Part shown: positions 1-11,455 of the stretch, piece after piece
How the letters are laid out: each line of letters starts with the position of its first letter
Position numbering within the stretch: position 1 is the stretch's first letter
Assembly (NCBI GenBank): GCA_025642075.2
Contig: JAODUO010000542.1
Coordinates: forward strand, 53,501 to 117,500
Length of the DNA stretch: 64,000 bases
From: Ridgeia piscesae
Lineage: Eukaryota; Annelida; Polychaeta; Sabellida; Siboglinidae
Direction of reading: 5' to 3'
Translations under genes and position numbers: made by a program
The notes under the pieces: model-generated
What the model saw: only the letters and a program-made list of their open reading frames with translations
The model's database searches: none
What the model was told of the DNA's origin: nothing

Positions 1-260
1 CCAGAGCACTAGTTGGCATTCACACACTGCCTGTTATGTGAACGTCAGTGAATGCGATTCGTGATGAGTAAAAGTAATTGAGATGTAACATAAATTTACT
101 ACAACAATGTACTTTGTTACAAATGCACTGTATTATGTTGTAACCAAGTACTGTCAGAGTAGTTTGATTGGTTGACTTGAATATATTTATTCTAAGACAA
201 TACTGGATTCACTTTTATTCCTCTTATTTTAAGGACACTGCCTTGCATCTTTAATTTCAG
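1..260. other. Intron of the CDP-alcohol phosphatidyltransferase-like gene; nothing else seen
   Basis: These bases lie before the first recognisable exon and end in a plausible 3' splice site (TTTAATTTCAG at 250-260). No coding exon or known repeat was recognised, so earlier exons of the gene must lie upstream of the window. Confidence 0.5.
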
Positions 261-2305
261 CTTGACGTTGTGGTGGACAATATTGGCCGCGGCATGATTT
301 GGTGTCGACTTTACCATGTAAGTCTTCACTCTGCTGTGATGCAATCCTACTTTGTTCTTGCTCGCTGGAGCTGGACCTACATGGGTGATGGGGTACATGT
401 ACACTATTGTTGTATAGCTTGTTCTGTTCCAAGAGCCCTGTTTACATGAGAACCTTCTTTGTCAACCTCACAAGTGACATACTTTCCAAGTCTTCCAATA
501 TTTATGACTGTTCATTTGCACCAACTAGGATACATATAGGATACACAAGTATTCACATTTGCATTGTATTTCTATTTATCAGTGTGGAGCACGGTGACCC
601 AGTCAGCATATGTGACTAGAGTGCCAGGTTTTCAATCTAGAAAACACAGGTTCGAATATTGTGCTGTACACCTGTAGTGTGAAACCCTGGGAAAGGTGGT
701 TATTTCTGTGTTGCTCCAGTTGACTCAACTACATGTTCTACGTGTATTACCCTCTATTACTATTACAGTTTGGCTTCCTGGTGGCAGCGTTGGAATGGCT
801 CACGTTTGTCTGTACACATCAGTGTTATTCAGAATGGAAAACGCCACCCGCTGAAGCTCCTGTCCTTGTGAAAGCTGTCATGGCACATAGTGAGTAATCA
901 CTGCTTGTTGCAAGGTGCAGTTGCAAAGTATATAGATGAATTACTAATCTGTTTTCGTTGACTTCTGGAGGAAACCACTTTACTAAATAGATCATACTGT
1001 TTCTGTGCATCTTTTATGGTTCAAACATTTTTGTGAGCTGTATATTCAAATTTAGGCAGATATTTTACTCATCTGTTTTTGTTGACATTTGAAGTTCAAA
1101 GGCTGAAAAGTAAATAAACTTATTAAGTAAAGCCCACTATTTCTATGCATCTTTTGGATATGGTTAAAACCTTTTGTTAGCTTTACATTCAACTTGCTAA
1201 CATTGTTTAAGGATTAATAAACACATTTTGGTGGGCTGTATGCCTTCAGATGTTTACTCTTATAAGAACATTGTATTACAACTAAGGAACATCTACATAG
1301 CTATGTAGAACTGTAGGACAAACTACAAGGAGTATTCAACCAGAACGCAGGTTGCTTGGAATTAATTTCTCGTATGTATCCTGCAAGTATGATGTTGACC
1401 ATACTGTTGTTTGCTTCAGATTTCAAGAGCCTGTGGGGGTTTATTGCAGTGGGAAGCTTGCACGTCCTACCACTGTGGCTGTATTGTCACTACTCGGGCG
1501 TGTTCATTGATATCTTCATTCCCATGTCTCTTCAGTACGTCGGCATTGGACTGCTTGCATCCGGCCGCTCACTCTGTATGCTGGTGGAGGTATGTCTGAC
1601 TGACTGACTGACTGACTGACTGACTGTGTCTGTCTGTCTGTCTGTCTGTCTGTCTGACTGACTGACTGACTGACTGTCTGTCTGCGTCTGTCTGATGACT
1701 GACTGACTGACTGACTGACTGACTGACTGACTGACACTGACTGACTGACTGACTGACTGACTGACTGACTGACTGACTGACTGACTGACTGACTGACGTC
1801 AAGTGAAATATGTGACATACATCTACAATACTTCACATGACAATGACAGCTTGCTGTCAGAAGCGGTTAGTCTCATAATTCGACCATGGCTGCACTGCAT
1901 ATACCATGGTAGTGATTACAGTATACACTTTCTAAATTGCACTATTATTTTGGGATATCCATCATGCAAGATAACATGGTCTTTGCATATATGTGTCTGA
2001 CATGCGGCAGGAAAACTATAAAAAAAATCATGTTACAATTGCAAAGTATCTAAAAACCACGAGTCTGCCAGACTCTGCTTTCATGTGAATGTTTTCTTTA
2101 TCCGAGATAGGATTTTGCTTTTCTGAGACCCGCCATACATGTATAATACATGAAGCAACAATGAAAGTACTCAAAAAAGTTTTTAAATCGTATGGCTCTT
2201 GTATTTCAGCTCTGGTTCGTCTACAATCACATCTTGTGTCTGCTTAACGAAGAGGCACGTGCTGCCGTCTCACGGACAAACAAAGAACTACAGGCCAATC
2301 ACTGA
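261..2305 (+). CDS. CDP-alcohol phosphatidyltransferase-like membrane protein, C-terminal exons (partial)
   Basis: Four exons join with consistent phase: 261-317, 769-889, 1351-1589 and 2210-2305, ending in TGA at 2303-2305. They give about 170 codons of the 3' end. The first exon reads LDVVVDNIGRG. The D-x3-D spacing is that of the second half of the CDP-alcohol phosphatidyltransferase signature, whose DG-x2-AR half would be in an upstream exon outside the window. Later exons hold several hydrophobic segments (FGFLVAALEWLTFV, MMLTILLFA, FIAVGSLHVLPLWLY and a long stretch after FIDIFIPM) and a charged tail, EEARAAVSRTNKEL, resembling the C-terminus of phosphatidylinositol synthase. The family transfers a phospho-alcohol head group from or to a CDP-activated substrate in ER-type membranes. 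The substrate cannot be told from this part. All donors are GT and all acceptors AG. The third intron holds a large TGAC microsatellite. The family call rests on motif and topology only. Confidence 0.72.
590..745 (+). repeat. tRNA-derived SINE, 5' portion
   Basis: The segment has a B-box-like AGGTTCGAAT at about 649-658, followed by GTGTGAAACCCTGGG and TTGCTCCAGTTGACTCA. The same order occurs in the fuller SINE at 52.6 kb. It lies in an intron of the phosphatidyltransferase-like gene and lacks the 3' tail. Confidence 0.6.
1592..1797. repeat. Compound TGAC/TGTC microsatellite
   Basis: The stretch is about 200 bp of tetranucleotide TGAC interrupted by TGTC blocks, starting just inside a 5' splice donor (GTATGT at 1590). 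The Ser/Gln repeat peptides predicted on the other strand are simple-repeat artefacts. Confidence 0.95.
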
Positions 2306-2544
2306 CGTACTCACCACGTGTCATACATGTGTACAGTGTATACAGCCTGAAACGGAGATTGTTTGGTTTAAGAAACGGGGTGTGTGCAATTGCAACGTCG
2401 AGCTGAAACTCACGTTGACATTTACCAAAACCTTCCTCTTCTCATTTCAAGTGGAACTCTACCATCAACGCATTGATCAACTATACCTCATGCGTTCGCG
2501 GCCCATATCACACCGAGCAGACGCAAGCCCAGTAGCAGACGACG

Positions 2545-2558
2545 ACAACAACAACAAT

Positions 2559-2612
<54 letters not shown>
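2545..2612. repeat. CAA trinucleotide repeat
   Basis: About 20 units of CAA/ACA lie 240 bp after the stop codon of the phosphatidyltransferase-like gene, possibly in its 3' UTR. The poly-Asn reading frame across it is not a gene. Confidence 0.9.
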
Positions 2613-2613
<1 letters not shown>

Positions 2614-2719
2614 TAAGATGTTTCATGGACACATCATTCGAGAGAACTCGCAAGCAGCTCAGATCATAAACATGTGATTACATATTATAACAACGTGAAA
2701 TCCCAGCGTATTGTCTCGG

Positions 2720-2965
2720 CAACCGGGACAGTTGTCCACGTATGTTGGGATGGCTTCGCGTTTAGTAGGATAGGTTCCCGTTTGCTGGGATGGCATATGT
2801 ATTAGGATGGGTCTATGTGGGGTGGGTTCATGTTTATTATTATGGGTCCACGTTTGGGCCGGGGTTGATCCACGTTTGTTAGTATGTGTCCACGTTTGTT
2901 AGGGTGGGTCCACGTTTGACTACATGGGTCCGTTTGTTAGGGTGGGTTCACGTCTAGGGTTGCAT
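2720..2965 (+). repeat. Degenerate tandem repeat, unit about 20-25 nt
   Basis: GGGTCCACGTTTG followed by TTAGGRTGG recurs with many substitutions across this stretch. It looks like an old, decayed minisatellite. Confidence 0.65.
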
Positions 2966-4365
2966 GGGACAGTCTGTTACTGTAGGTGCACAAGTGGTGG
3001 TAAAATGTCACAACGGGCCCATGTGTAGGGTGACCAGCTGTGCACAGCGTCCCAGAAGCAGGAAGGATTGTGTGGTGGCAAGACGGAGTATTTGATCATT
3101 AAGTCACATATCAAATTGGGGATAGGTCAACTGTGATAAAGAGTGCCGCCTTGGGGACTATCATAATGTCATACGAAATCTATTTTCAGCTCTGCATTCA
3201 TTTGCTGATATTAGTGTAGCAGTTCAACTTGTCGATTCGTGCGTTTTTTTACGATGAAACGTATATTTAGACATTTATTATTATAAGCATTGGTAGTATT
3301 TTGTGATCTCATCAACTGCATGGCATGGCATGTGTGATTTCGTAATTACACGTATATACAGAGGTAGGTTTACTACTAGAACATGCGTAGAACATTACGA
3401 TGTGTGCAGTTTTGTGATTTGATAAGTATTTATTATTTCTTTACGAATATAGACATCTAGATATGCCATGTACGCAGTGGTCACAATTCCACGTAAAACT
3501 GCAAAACGAACTGTATCAGGAACATAGACTCGTATTATAATTTAGAGTACGTGAAACTGAGAAGACGTTCGCAATTCGCAAAACGAAATATGAATTATTG
3601 CGAAAATTGTGCGACAATTCAGAAAACAACTAATGTTGTTTATGGCGAATTATGCGAACGCATTCGGCAATAACAAATGACTTAAGTACTTGCTACCTTT
3701 CTATCAATTGCACTACTACAATGATTCCTTAACCACGAATATCTACATGGCCAGCAGCTCTGTATCATCCCTGAAGAATTGTCTACATCCACCGTCTAAT
3801 GGACTACGTTTAGAATAAAAGAGGCAGACAAGAAAGGGAATAAGTGCTACGAGGTCCACAAGCCTCGCTTCCAACCGGAACCTGTTACACCCACATACTG
3901 CATTATTAGTTCCCGAATCACACATGACGTGTATACGTTATCTTCGTTCACGGAGATCTGCAATGTTGATTTTCTCATCTTCTCGCATATGTCTACTGGC
4001 GCCTAGACTTGACAGCTGTCTCCCACGTATCCTCGCCATACACCGCCAACCGTAACCAACGTCGATGTATGTGACGTCATTACGTCTCGCTTTCGCCGTA
4101 GATTATAAACGGAAGTCGGTAAACGCACATTTACGTGAAATAGTAGCCGCTGGTCTACCAACACATTTCTTCTTCTTCCATCGTGTTAGAGGATTTTCTG
4201 TAGGTAAATAAAACTAAAATAGTTTTAGACACGTAAAAAATGAAAAAAATAGCAGGTTCTACACAGCGAAACCTTCAAACATGCACTTTTTTGTGTCGTC
4301 CTTATATTTAATGTACTTTGTATTTATATTTTATGTATATTTGTACCGTGTTTTATATTAAACAA
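2966..4365. other. Spacer with nothing recognised
   Basis: The stretch is AT-rich and has frequent stops in all frames. No conserved protein motif, RNA gene or repeat family was recognised. AT-rich bases at 4200-4370 probably include the 3' UTR of the minus-strand LINE fragment that follows. Confidence 0.4.
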
Positions 4366-4367
4366 AA

Positions 4368-5004
4368 TCAATCAATAAAAAAACTGCTCCCGAAGGAATG
4401 CCGTCGTGTGGCAAACAATAACTGACCCGTATCCAAACGGTGCTGAAATCTGGGACACCCACTGCAAGAATGACATTGACCGCCTAGGGTGGGTACAGGC
4501 ATAGAACAGCACGCTTTATCACCCAAAATGTCTTCTACACCTCCTTGACCCCTTGTGGGGTGGGGGTTATATGCCACATTCACTGTCTCCTCTGCTTCCC
4601 TTCTGTGTTCCTTCCATGCTCCCCACTTCTCTGCGAACGTCGCCGTTCAGGCCGGTCCTCCTTTAATCTCTTTTCAGGTTGTCTTCCTAACTGAGCTTCT
4701 TTCTTCCACTTCTCCGTCTATCACCCTCGTGTGCTTTTCAAGCTATTTTCGGCAGTCTTTCGTCCCCCATTCGTTGTGCATGCCCTGTCAATGTCGTTCT
4801 GCTTCCAACTACGTTCTTTTTCATGCTAATCTCCTCTCTCAATTCCTCCATCTTCCTTCTATCCTCTCGCATTACTCTACATATTCTTTTCAATCTTTTG
4901 ACCTTGTCCCGAGTTGGTATCCGATTAATATGTCCTGGTCGAAAAACTAAAAACACGTTGCTGCTGTTCAAGCATGCGATTAGGGTGACACAACGTTGTC
5001 TCAC
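4368..5004 (-). mobile_element. Non-LTR retrotransposon fragment, 3' end of the RT polyprotein
   Basis: On the minus strand a frame reads LTGHAQRMGDERLPKIA, the G-H-x-x-R-M-x-x-x-R-x-P-K pattern common near the C-terminus of LINE reverse transcriptases of the RTE-like type. After a frame break comes VAYNPHPTRG. Stops and frameshifts show it is dead. AT-rich sequence with TTGATTGATT near 4360-4380 may be its 3' UTR. Confidence 0.5.
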
Positions 5005-5394
5005 ATCGATTGCTCTAAAATTAATGGCAATATCTTAATTAAACCGAGATTGCTTAATCCCTTGGCTTTGTCGATCTCGCCTTTGAACTTCATCTTCGAG
5101 CATATTGGCCCATGAGAAGTCATTATTATTATTATTATAAAATAATGTTGTCCTATTTATAATTTCTTCATTAGCGAAGTAATAAGAAAGACAGACAGTG
5201 CACGTGTGGGCCATTTTACTCGGCGCGACTGCTGCTTCGGCCGGGTGTAAATAGCCGTGTACCAGCTGGTGTAGTCGGCAGCTGTGGTACACAGTTGCAC
5301 ACACTGTTGCAACTATCGCGTTTGACGGCGACTGTACGAGTTGGGGGTATTACTATTACAGGAGTACAATCGGCGAATTCGGACACATGTACAA
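5005..5394. other. Spacer before the Ly6-like gene, possibly promoter and 5' UTR
   Basis: No coding exon is seen. A polypyrimidine-AG site, TTACTATTACAG, ends at about 5360, so bases 5361-5394 could be the start of the first coding exon. No TATA box could be assigned. Confidence 0.3.
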
Positions 5395-5527
5395 ATGACG
5401 GATAAAATGATAACTGTGTGGAGATGTGTTATACACTGTTGGGTTGGTTTCACCATATGCCAGTGTACATTTGAGGTCGGTAAGTATGGACTATCTATTA
5501 TTGTAATTTACTACGATTGATATAATG

Positions 5528-5581
<54 letters not shown>

Positions 5582-5614
5582 TATATATATATATATAATA
5601 TATATAATATATGT

Positions 5615-5705
<91 letters not shown>

Positions 5706-5735
5706 TAATATTATATATAATATTGTTTAACGATA

Positions 5736-5767
<32 letters not shown>

Positions 5768-6025
5768 GTAGTACGTTTGCGAATCTATCAGTTGTACACA
5801 TATCGTGCTGAAAGTTGATATGTGACCTAGCTGGCCGACATGATTGGTTCGTAGATTTTTTAAAGACATCGTATTATAAAATAGTACGTTCTCTGTTTGA
5901 ACGGTACGTTCACGTACATTAATTAATCCCTGGTGCTCTATTGTGTACATATGATTGGTGTACACACACACTCGCACGCACGCACAGTCGCACGCACACG
6001 CACACGCACACGCACACGCACACGC

Positions 6026-6061
<36 letters not shown>

Positions 6062-6447
6062 TCCTAGGCAGAATGTTACAACGTATGCATACCTACACCA
6101 CGCAGGAGACCATAATGTGAACACAAGAGTTGATCTCTGGTAGGCCTAATCTAATAACCCACTACAGACGGACCGGACATGTTCCATCGCTACTGCTTCG
6201 TCTGTTCCGGGGCCGTTTGCTTAACCAACCCACGTGATCCGCACGTGTTGCCGGGCCGAGTCAAGTGTCACGAAGTCGACGAATACTGTATGACACAAGT
6301 TCGCTACATTGTCAAGAACGAATCGCTGGGTATGTTCTTCGCTATGGTTATGTTGTAGTTCCTAACTACATTCTATATCTGCAATGTTGTATTGTTTGAA
6401 ATCCGAGAGGATTCGTCAGGAGGTTCAACACGCCTCCCATGTTTGTG

Positions 6448-6507
<60 letters not shown>

Positions 6508-7285
6508 ATTCGTCCAATATTTACAGTGCGACTGACAAGTGAAATCAAGATAATCACATCGGTGTTCGATTGATCATGTCAGCCAGTGATGTACCGTGTA
6601 AAGCGGTCACTGTATTTTCACAGAAATCGGGGTTCGAATCAACTTCGCACCCATACAGTTTATACAGATATAGGTAGAAGTATGTTCTCCTAGGATCATG
6701 CTTTGACGTAACACTAGGAAGGGCATTGCCGTTCATACATGGCCGTGCTGGGCCCCACTTCGATTCCAAGTAATTCCACTTCCAGTGTCTCTGTGTTCAA
6801 AAGGACATAACCGGGCGTTGTCTGCAGACGACTACACGGCCACGTCTGTGAGCCGTGCATGCGCCAAGACGTACTTGGGGAACTTGTGTAGACGAGACTG
6901 GCTCGGCGCACCACACATCACGTGCATATCGACATGTGATCGCGACTTGTGCAACTGCGACTCGCGAAGTCCTCCGCCGGCCATGTTCGAGGGAGGCAAA
7001 GTGGCGTTCGAGTCTCCGAGGAACGCGCTCTTCTACTTCAGCGACTACGCGTCGTGTAAAGCGGCAAACGACGGACGCAGCGTTGGCGGGAAGCAGCCGA
7101 GAGCGCAGCAGACGGCAAAGTATACACTGGACGGTCGACGCAGACACATAGATGGAGGTCGACGTCGACTCGTTAACACGTCAGCCAAGAACTCCACCCT
7201 ATATGGGAATGTTTGTAATATTTGTTGTAACTGTTTACCTAACTTCATAATAAATATTCATAATAAGAAATCAGCTTTCGTGTAG
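5395..7285 (+). CDS. Ly6/uPAR-domain (three-finger fold) secreted or GPI-anchored protein
   Basis: Three exons join in phase 1: 5395-5479, 6168-6329 and 6828 onward. The first starts at ATG 5395 and gives a hydrophobic signal-peptide-like stretch (TVWRCVIHCWVGFTICQC). The second starts the fold with YCFVC, and the third ends it with TCDRDLCNC, the classic C-x(2)-D-x-C-N close of Ly6/uPAR domains. Exons 2 and 3 hold exactly ten cysteines up to that motif, the full set for five disulphides. Such proteins are usually extracellular ligands or receptor and channel modulators. The target here is unknown. The open frame runs on to TAG at 7283-7285 through an Arg-rich tail that is atypical. A hydrophobic GPI-like tail ending at a TAA beside a poly(A) signal lies in a different frame at 7203-7250, so the true 3' end may involve an unrecognised intron or a frameshift. 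Confidence 0.75.
5531..5767. repeat. TA dinucleotide microsatellite
   Basis: About 235 bp of nearly pure TA repeat, with a few AA/TT interruptions, lies in intron 1 of the Ly6-like gene. Confidence 0.97.
5965..6060. repeat. CA/CGCA microsatellite
   Basis: ACGC and ACAC blocks run for about 95 bp in intron 1 of the Ly6-like gene, 100 bp before exon 2. Histidine-rich reading frames here are artefacts. Confidence 0.95.
6443..6507. repeat. GT/GTGC microsatellite
   Basis: A GT run passes into GTGC (or CGTG) units in intron 2 of the Ly6-like gene. Confidence 0.95.
7249..7254 (+). promoter_or_regulatory. Polyadenylation signal AATAAA
   Basis: AATAAA overlaps the TAA stop (7248-7250) of the frame with the hydrophobic tail. 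It lies inside the longer frame of the Ly6-like exon, which suggests that the transcript ends here. Confidence 0.5.
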
Positions 7286-7295
7286 TGAGTTAGCA

Positions 7296-8350
7296 AAAAC
7301 CTCCGAATTAACATAACCCCTCAAGAAAACGTCCACAGGTGGCAGAACCAAATTCATAACATATTCCGTTGTCTGAGCCGGAACTTCAGCGCAACTCCTC
7401 TTCCGCTTTCGCGCAGTCCGATAATCGGATCTTGCCACAGAAGAACGGGGTTTGGAGGTGAGTTTGCTGTTGATTTTTGGCCGCATTTTATCCACGGAAT
7501 GGTGAAGTTAATATAAATAAATATAATTCATGTACATTCGAACACTACAAGAACTGACGACATCGACACCATGGTGAAATCCAGCATGATCTAACAAAGC
7601 GCGTCAAGCGTAGCTAAGGCAATCCACAAGCCACTAAATCGAGGATATCGACACCAACACGAGCCTGATACGAAAGACGAGACATGGCGGAAGACGTAGA
7701 TAAACAACGAATAGAATACGCAGAAATATCCAAGACCATCAAAACGAAAGCAAGAGAGGACATCAGGAAATACAACCAAGAGATCATACGAGAAACGATC
7801 ATGGCATCAAAGAGCCTGAAGAAAGTCCGAAAAACGCAGAAGTTAGACCAAGACAGACTGATCACACTCCTGCATGGACAAATAGGGTATAGAGAAATCC
7901 ATGATCAACATAAGATCATAGAACGAATAGAGGAATTCTACACCGAGCTATGCGACAGTGAACAGAGTACCATAATCCAAAATGACACAAAAGAGGTACC
8001 AGAGATAACATCAGGGGGGTGGAAGCGGCGCTACGATATATGAAGAATGGAACAGCAACAGGCAACGATCGTATAAATATCGATACATTGAAAGCAGGAG
8101 AAGAAACCATCTCGAAGACATGTAATTGCTAAGCTGAAAACCAAATGCTTTTTACAATCAGAAAGACGAATAACGATGTCGTTAAAGAATTATGATAATC
8201 TTCAAGAATGGAAATAAGAAATACCTCAAGAATTACAGACCGACATGTCTACTATCAAATATCTAAAAATTACTCACGAAAATACCAACGAAAATACTAG
8301 AGAAGACACTCGACGAAAACCAGCCACGAGAGCAAGCTGGATTAAGTAGC
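7296..8350 (+). mobile_element. RTE-like LINE fragment, left copy of an inverted pair
   Basis: The frame at 7684-8043 encodes a linker region (KTIKTKAREDIRKYNQEI) found between endonuclease and RT in LINEs of this type. It then breaks, and the later frame resumes with RT-region words. The sequence matches the reverse complement of about 11.75-12.83 kb along its whole length with a modest number of substitutions and indels. It stops at GGATTAAGTAGCGG, so it lacks the 3' half, which is unusual for a LINE copy. Confidence 0.75.
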
Positions 8351-9214
8351 GGGAGTTATCTAAAATTGCCTATTAGTCATAAAAGAGGTGTGGAAATTAC
8401 GTGTTTTTCAATGATGTCACATCGTTTATTTTATGCATTAAGTAACATTTATAAATATACGCACGCAGAAACGTGCCGTCTAGCGGTATTTTGTGTAAAG
8501 CTAACTTTTTGTAACGATTTTACGGTATCGCTGGGCGGCTGAAGAAGTACTCGAGAACTGCGCGTTTGTTTTGTGAATTTTCTTCGTTAGAGGAATGCAA
8601 GAGATTAAATTTTATAACATAGTGTATGCATATGTATGTAAGGTATGTGAGAAGAAGTTTGGCGGCTGTTGGTGGTCGTTTTCGTGGTTAGGTCATTCAA
8701 ATCGGGTCGTCTAGCATCCGCGCTGTGTCGGTGACTGTCCCAACGGCAACGGCAACGAATCCACTGAACCACTGTTTCAGTTCTGCTCGATTCAAAGGTT
8801 AACAAGAAGGCATCTTACTGATACTGTCTTTCACTGTACTGTTACTACAAGCGTATGAGGAACAGTGTGGCATATTGCTGTCGCGATTTCGTTGTAAATC
8901 GACGTAAGGCACTTTTAACGAACCGCTTGGCTCTGTTGTGCCAGCTGAACAAACAGACGACACCGTGACGTATTACTTTTCCAAAATGCAGATAGAAACG
9001 GGATTTTGATTGGTTGTATCGAACAAGATGGGCATGTTCATGCTGTCGATGATTTAGCCAGATTTACCCACTTTAACACCACTTTCTGAGGAAACTACTA
9101 ATACGAAAAATTGATTGTAGATGCAAAATGGTTAGTTTGTGTAAACTCTTTTAGGTGCATAACACCAAACCGTTGCCTTTTCCCCTTTAAATAGGGATTT
9201 TATCTAGCACTGTG
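8351..9214. other. Spacer with nothing recognised
   Basis: No open frame of note, no known RNA gene and no clear repeat was found in these 860 bases. Confidence 0.35.
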
Positions 9215-9630
9215 TCAAGTAGTGCCTATACAAAATAAAATGAAATATGACAAATAATTGTATCATATATAGAAAATGTTCTTTAAAATGATAAATAACA
9301 ATTATTATGTTCATCTGATAAATAAATAATATATCTCAGTTGTCCTTTAAAATAATAGATTATCTATTTAAAAATGATTATGTTAAGTTAGTAAGTAAAT
9401 AATTGTATCTAAAAGGTTCTTTAAAATTAAACATTCTCTATTTACAAATTATTATGTTAAGCTAATAAATAAATAAATAAATAAATATTATAACGTCTAA
9501 AATGTTATTTAAAGTTAAAATATATTTAAAATTGAATGCGTCCAAATTATATAAAATTTATTAAATATTATATTAAAAATAATATTACAAATTATATTTA
9601 TAATTATTAAGTTTAGATTTCACAATAAAA
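9215..9630 (-). mobile_element. Solo LINE 3'-UTR fragment
   Basis: An AT-rich stretch beginning AGTGCCTATACAAAATAAAA repeats the order of words seen at 17.1-17.55 kb (GTTCTTTAAAAT, AATAGATTATCTATTTA and AATAAATAAATAA runs). There the same words form the 3' region of a minus-strand LINE. This copy is therefore a 5'-truncated fragment of the same family. Confidence 0.5.
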
Positions 9631-9641
9631 GAATATTTGAG

Positions 9642-9746
9642 ATGGTGAGTGGTTTTCTTCGTTCTACAAGAGAACTCCCATCGATCGAATTCACGAGCTT
9701 TCATGAAGTATATAAATACGGAGAAAACAACAACAGATTTGGAGTC

Positions 9747-9794
<48 letters not shown>

Positions 9795-10058
9795 CAGTGA
9801 GAGAAAATTGAGGCAAAGAAAGAAAAGACTAAGAAAAGACCACAGTTATCAAACTATAGAGAAGATACCCTAAACGTTGCGTGGAACAACCTGTCGCTTG
9901 GATCCAATTCCATCTTCATTACTGCAGAAGTTTATCAACGCCATATTACTAGCTTAGATGCAACTCATCAACAACTAAAATACAAACACAAAATGCATGC
10001 TAGATGGCGAAATACATTTAGCTAACCCACTCGGAAATATCTCGCGGAACAGTTTGTG
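9642..10058 (+). repeat. Dispersed repeat R1, copy 1 (includes AG microsatellite 9751-9790)
   Basis: Bases 9791-10058 are almost identical to 61058-61317. Two substitutions and one 11-nt indel were counted by eye. The part before the AG run (CTACAAGAGAACTCCCATCG) recurs at about 10.98 kb. In copy 2 a reading frame through the shared part stays open (NYREDTLNVAWNNLSLG), but the 11-nt indel breaks it here, so coding status is doubtful. No known family was recognised. Confidence 0.7.
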
Positions 10059-10129
10059 AATGACTGTCATAGACTATCGTATGATTTCATTGGTATGTGG
10101 TCTATGTTATTACATCGCCAAATATTTAC

Positions 10130-10243
10130 TTGTCACGCAGTGCGTTCCTTTGTAACAGGCGACACAGAGACACGTGTACGAGTTGACAGCGTCAGTGCAC
10201 GTTGCTCCATTTCTACAAGGACTGCTGGCACATTCGTTGACAT
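10130..10243 (-). CDS. Isolated calcium-binding EGF-like exon
   Basis: On the minus strand an acceptor (TTTATGTTGCAG) is followed by 114 nt in phase 1-1, the usual size and phase of an EGF exon, and a GTAAAT donor. The product starts [16 protein letters not shown] and continues NSYTCLC, which is the Ca-binding EGF consensus. In the usual A-G-[YF] turn the glycine is replaced by cysteine (VACYKGTHC), giving seven cysteines instead of six. No companion EGF exon was found in the window. It may belong to a large minus-strand gene with long introns, or be a stranded duplicate. Confidence 0.6.
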
Positions 10244-10324
10244 CTGCAACATAAATATTGTAAATATAATTGTGGAAGAACAAGACCTTAGATACTTGCT
10301 GATGTACAAATACTAGGGATTGTC

Positions 10325-10640
10325 TTCCTGCAAGTGGGAAAGTGAGAAGGAAAGGGGAGGGGGTGAAGGGTATGATGTAAGCGTGGAAGTAATAACACTG
10401 GTGATATGTAGAGAAAGGACTGTGGGTGAGAGAGGAGGGAAGACAACAGGTGATCAGGTAGAGATGGGGCGTGGGAGAGTGAGGAAGGGGGACGGACGAA
10501 GGGAAGACAAATATGGGAGAGTTAAAGAGCATAGGAATTATGAGAGGGGATGAGGGTCAGAGGGAGTAAGGGAGGCATGTGTGATTTGAGAGGGAGGGCG
10601 ATAATGGAAGGGGGTTCGAGGGAAGGGATAACACACATGT
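10325..10640 (+). repeat. Purine-rich (GA-rich) tract
   Basis: About 300 bp of strongly purine-biased, non-periodic sequence rich in GGGA, GAGAGG and GGAAG. Reading frames here are compositional artefacts. Nothing was recognised from 10641 to 10974. Confidence 0.7.
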
Positions 10641-10974
10641 TACATTATGAAGGAGTGTAATGACGCCTTAAAATTACATATCAATTGACAAAATAATTTC
10701 TTGAAATTGATCGACAAAATGGTTCCTTTCAGAAAAGAGCGATCTTTCCATAATAAATCAATCTGGTAAAATCAGACTACACCGGTGAGTAAGTAATAGA
10801 CATTGCTAAGACCAAAGACGACTTTTCCGTCTGACTGGCAATATTCTTCACCGGAGATAGAACTCGCATCATCCGAAGTGTAAATCTCAGCGGGACTTAG
10901 CTCAGAGTTTCCACATATTCTTCACTGAAAAGATAAAGCGAATCCAGGAAGAATTTGAGACTTTGGATAGCCTA

Positions 10975-11325
10975 CAACTTTCTACAAGAGAACACCCATC
11001 GACTGAATTTACGAGCTTTCAGAACAACAGCAACAGATAGAAGGAGGTGGAGACTGGTGATAGAAAGCGAAGTAAGAGAAAAGTAGGAGAGGAAAGAAAA
11101 GCCGACGAAAAGACGACAGTAGCCTTGGCCAACCTCACCCCTGACGTCAGGGACAACAAGAGGAGAACAACAACAACCAGCAAACAATAGGGTAGATACC
11201 CTCAAATTCACGTGTAACAACCTGTCGCTTGAATCCAATTCATTACTGAAAAAATGTAGCAACGCCCTATTGCTGGCGATGTCACAACATATCAGTAACT
11301 CAAGTACGAACCCAAGAAGCATGCA
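10975..11325 (+). repeat. Dispersed repeat R1, diverged copy 3
   Basis: It starts with CTACAAGAGAACACCCATCG and later has ACAACCTGTCGCTTGAATCC, in the same order as copy 1 but heavily diverged. A purine-rich segment without a pure AG run sits where copies 1 and 2 carry their microsatellite. Confidence 0.55.
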
Positions 11326-11455
11326 AGATCTAGTTGATAGCGGTAGAGTGCCGGGGTGTTGATTTAGTTGATAATGGTAGAGTGTCGGGGTGTTGATCTA
11401 GTTGATAGTGTAGAGTGTCGGGGTGTTGATCTAGTTGATAGTGGTAGAGTGTCGG
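11325..11455 (+). repeat. Short minisatellite, 34-nt unit, nearly 4 copies
   Basis: The words CTAGTTGATAGTGG and TAGAGTGTCGGGGTG repeat in order with few changes, abutting the end of the minus-strand LINE fragment. Confidence 0.85.

Noticed and set aside
1516..1836. Minus-strand SVSQ-repeat proteins
   Set aside because: Translation of the TGAC/TGTC microsatellite inside an intron.
2199..2669. 156-codon frame with poly-Asn
   Set aside because: Only its first part overlaps the last exon of the phosphatidyltransferase-like gene, in another frame. The rest is a CAA repeat.
4555..4950. 131-codon plus-strand frame with Ser/Phe-rich product
   Set aside because: It is antisense to a LINE RT fragment and has no known domain.
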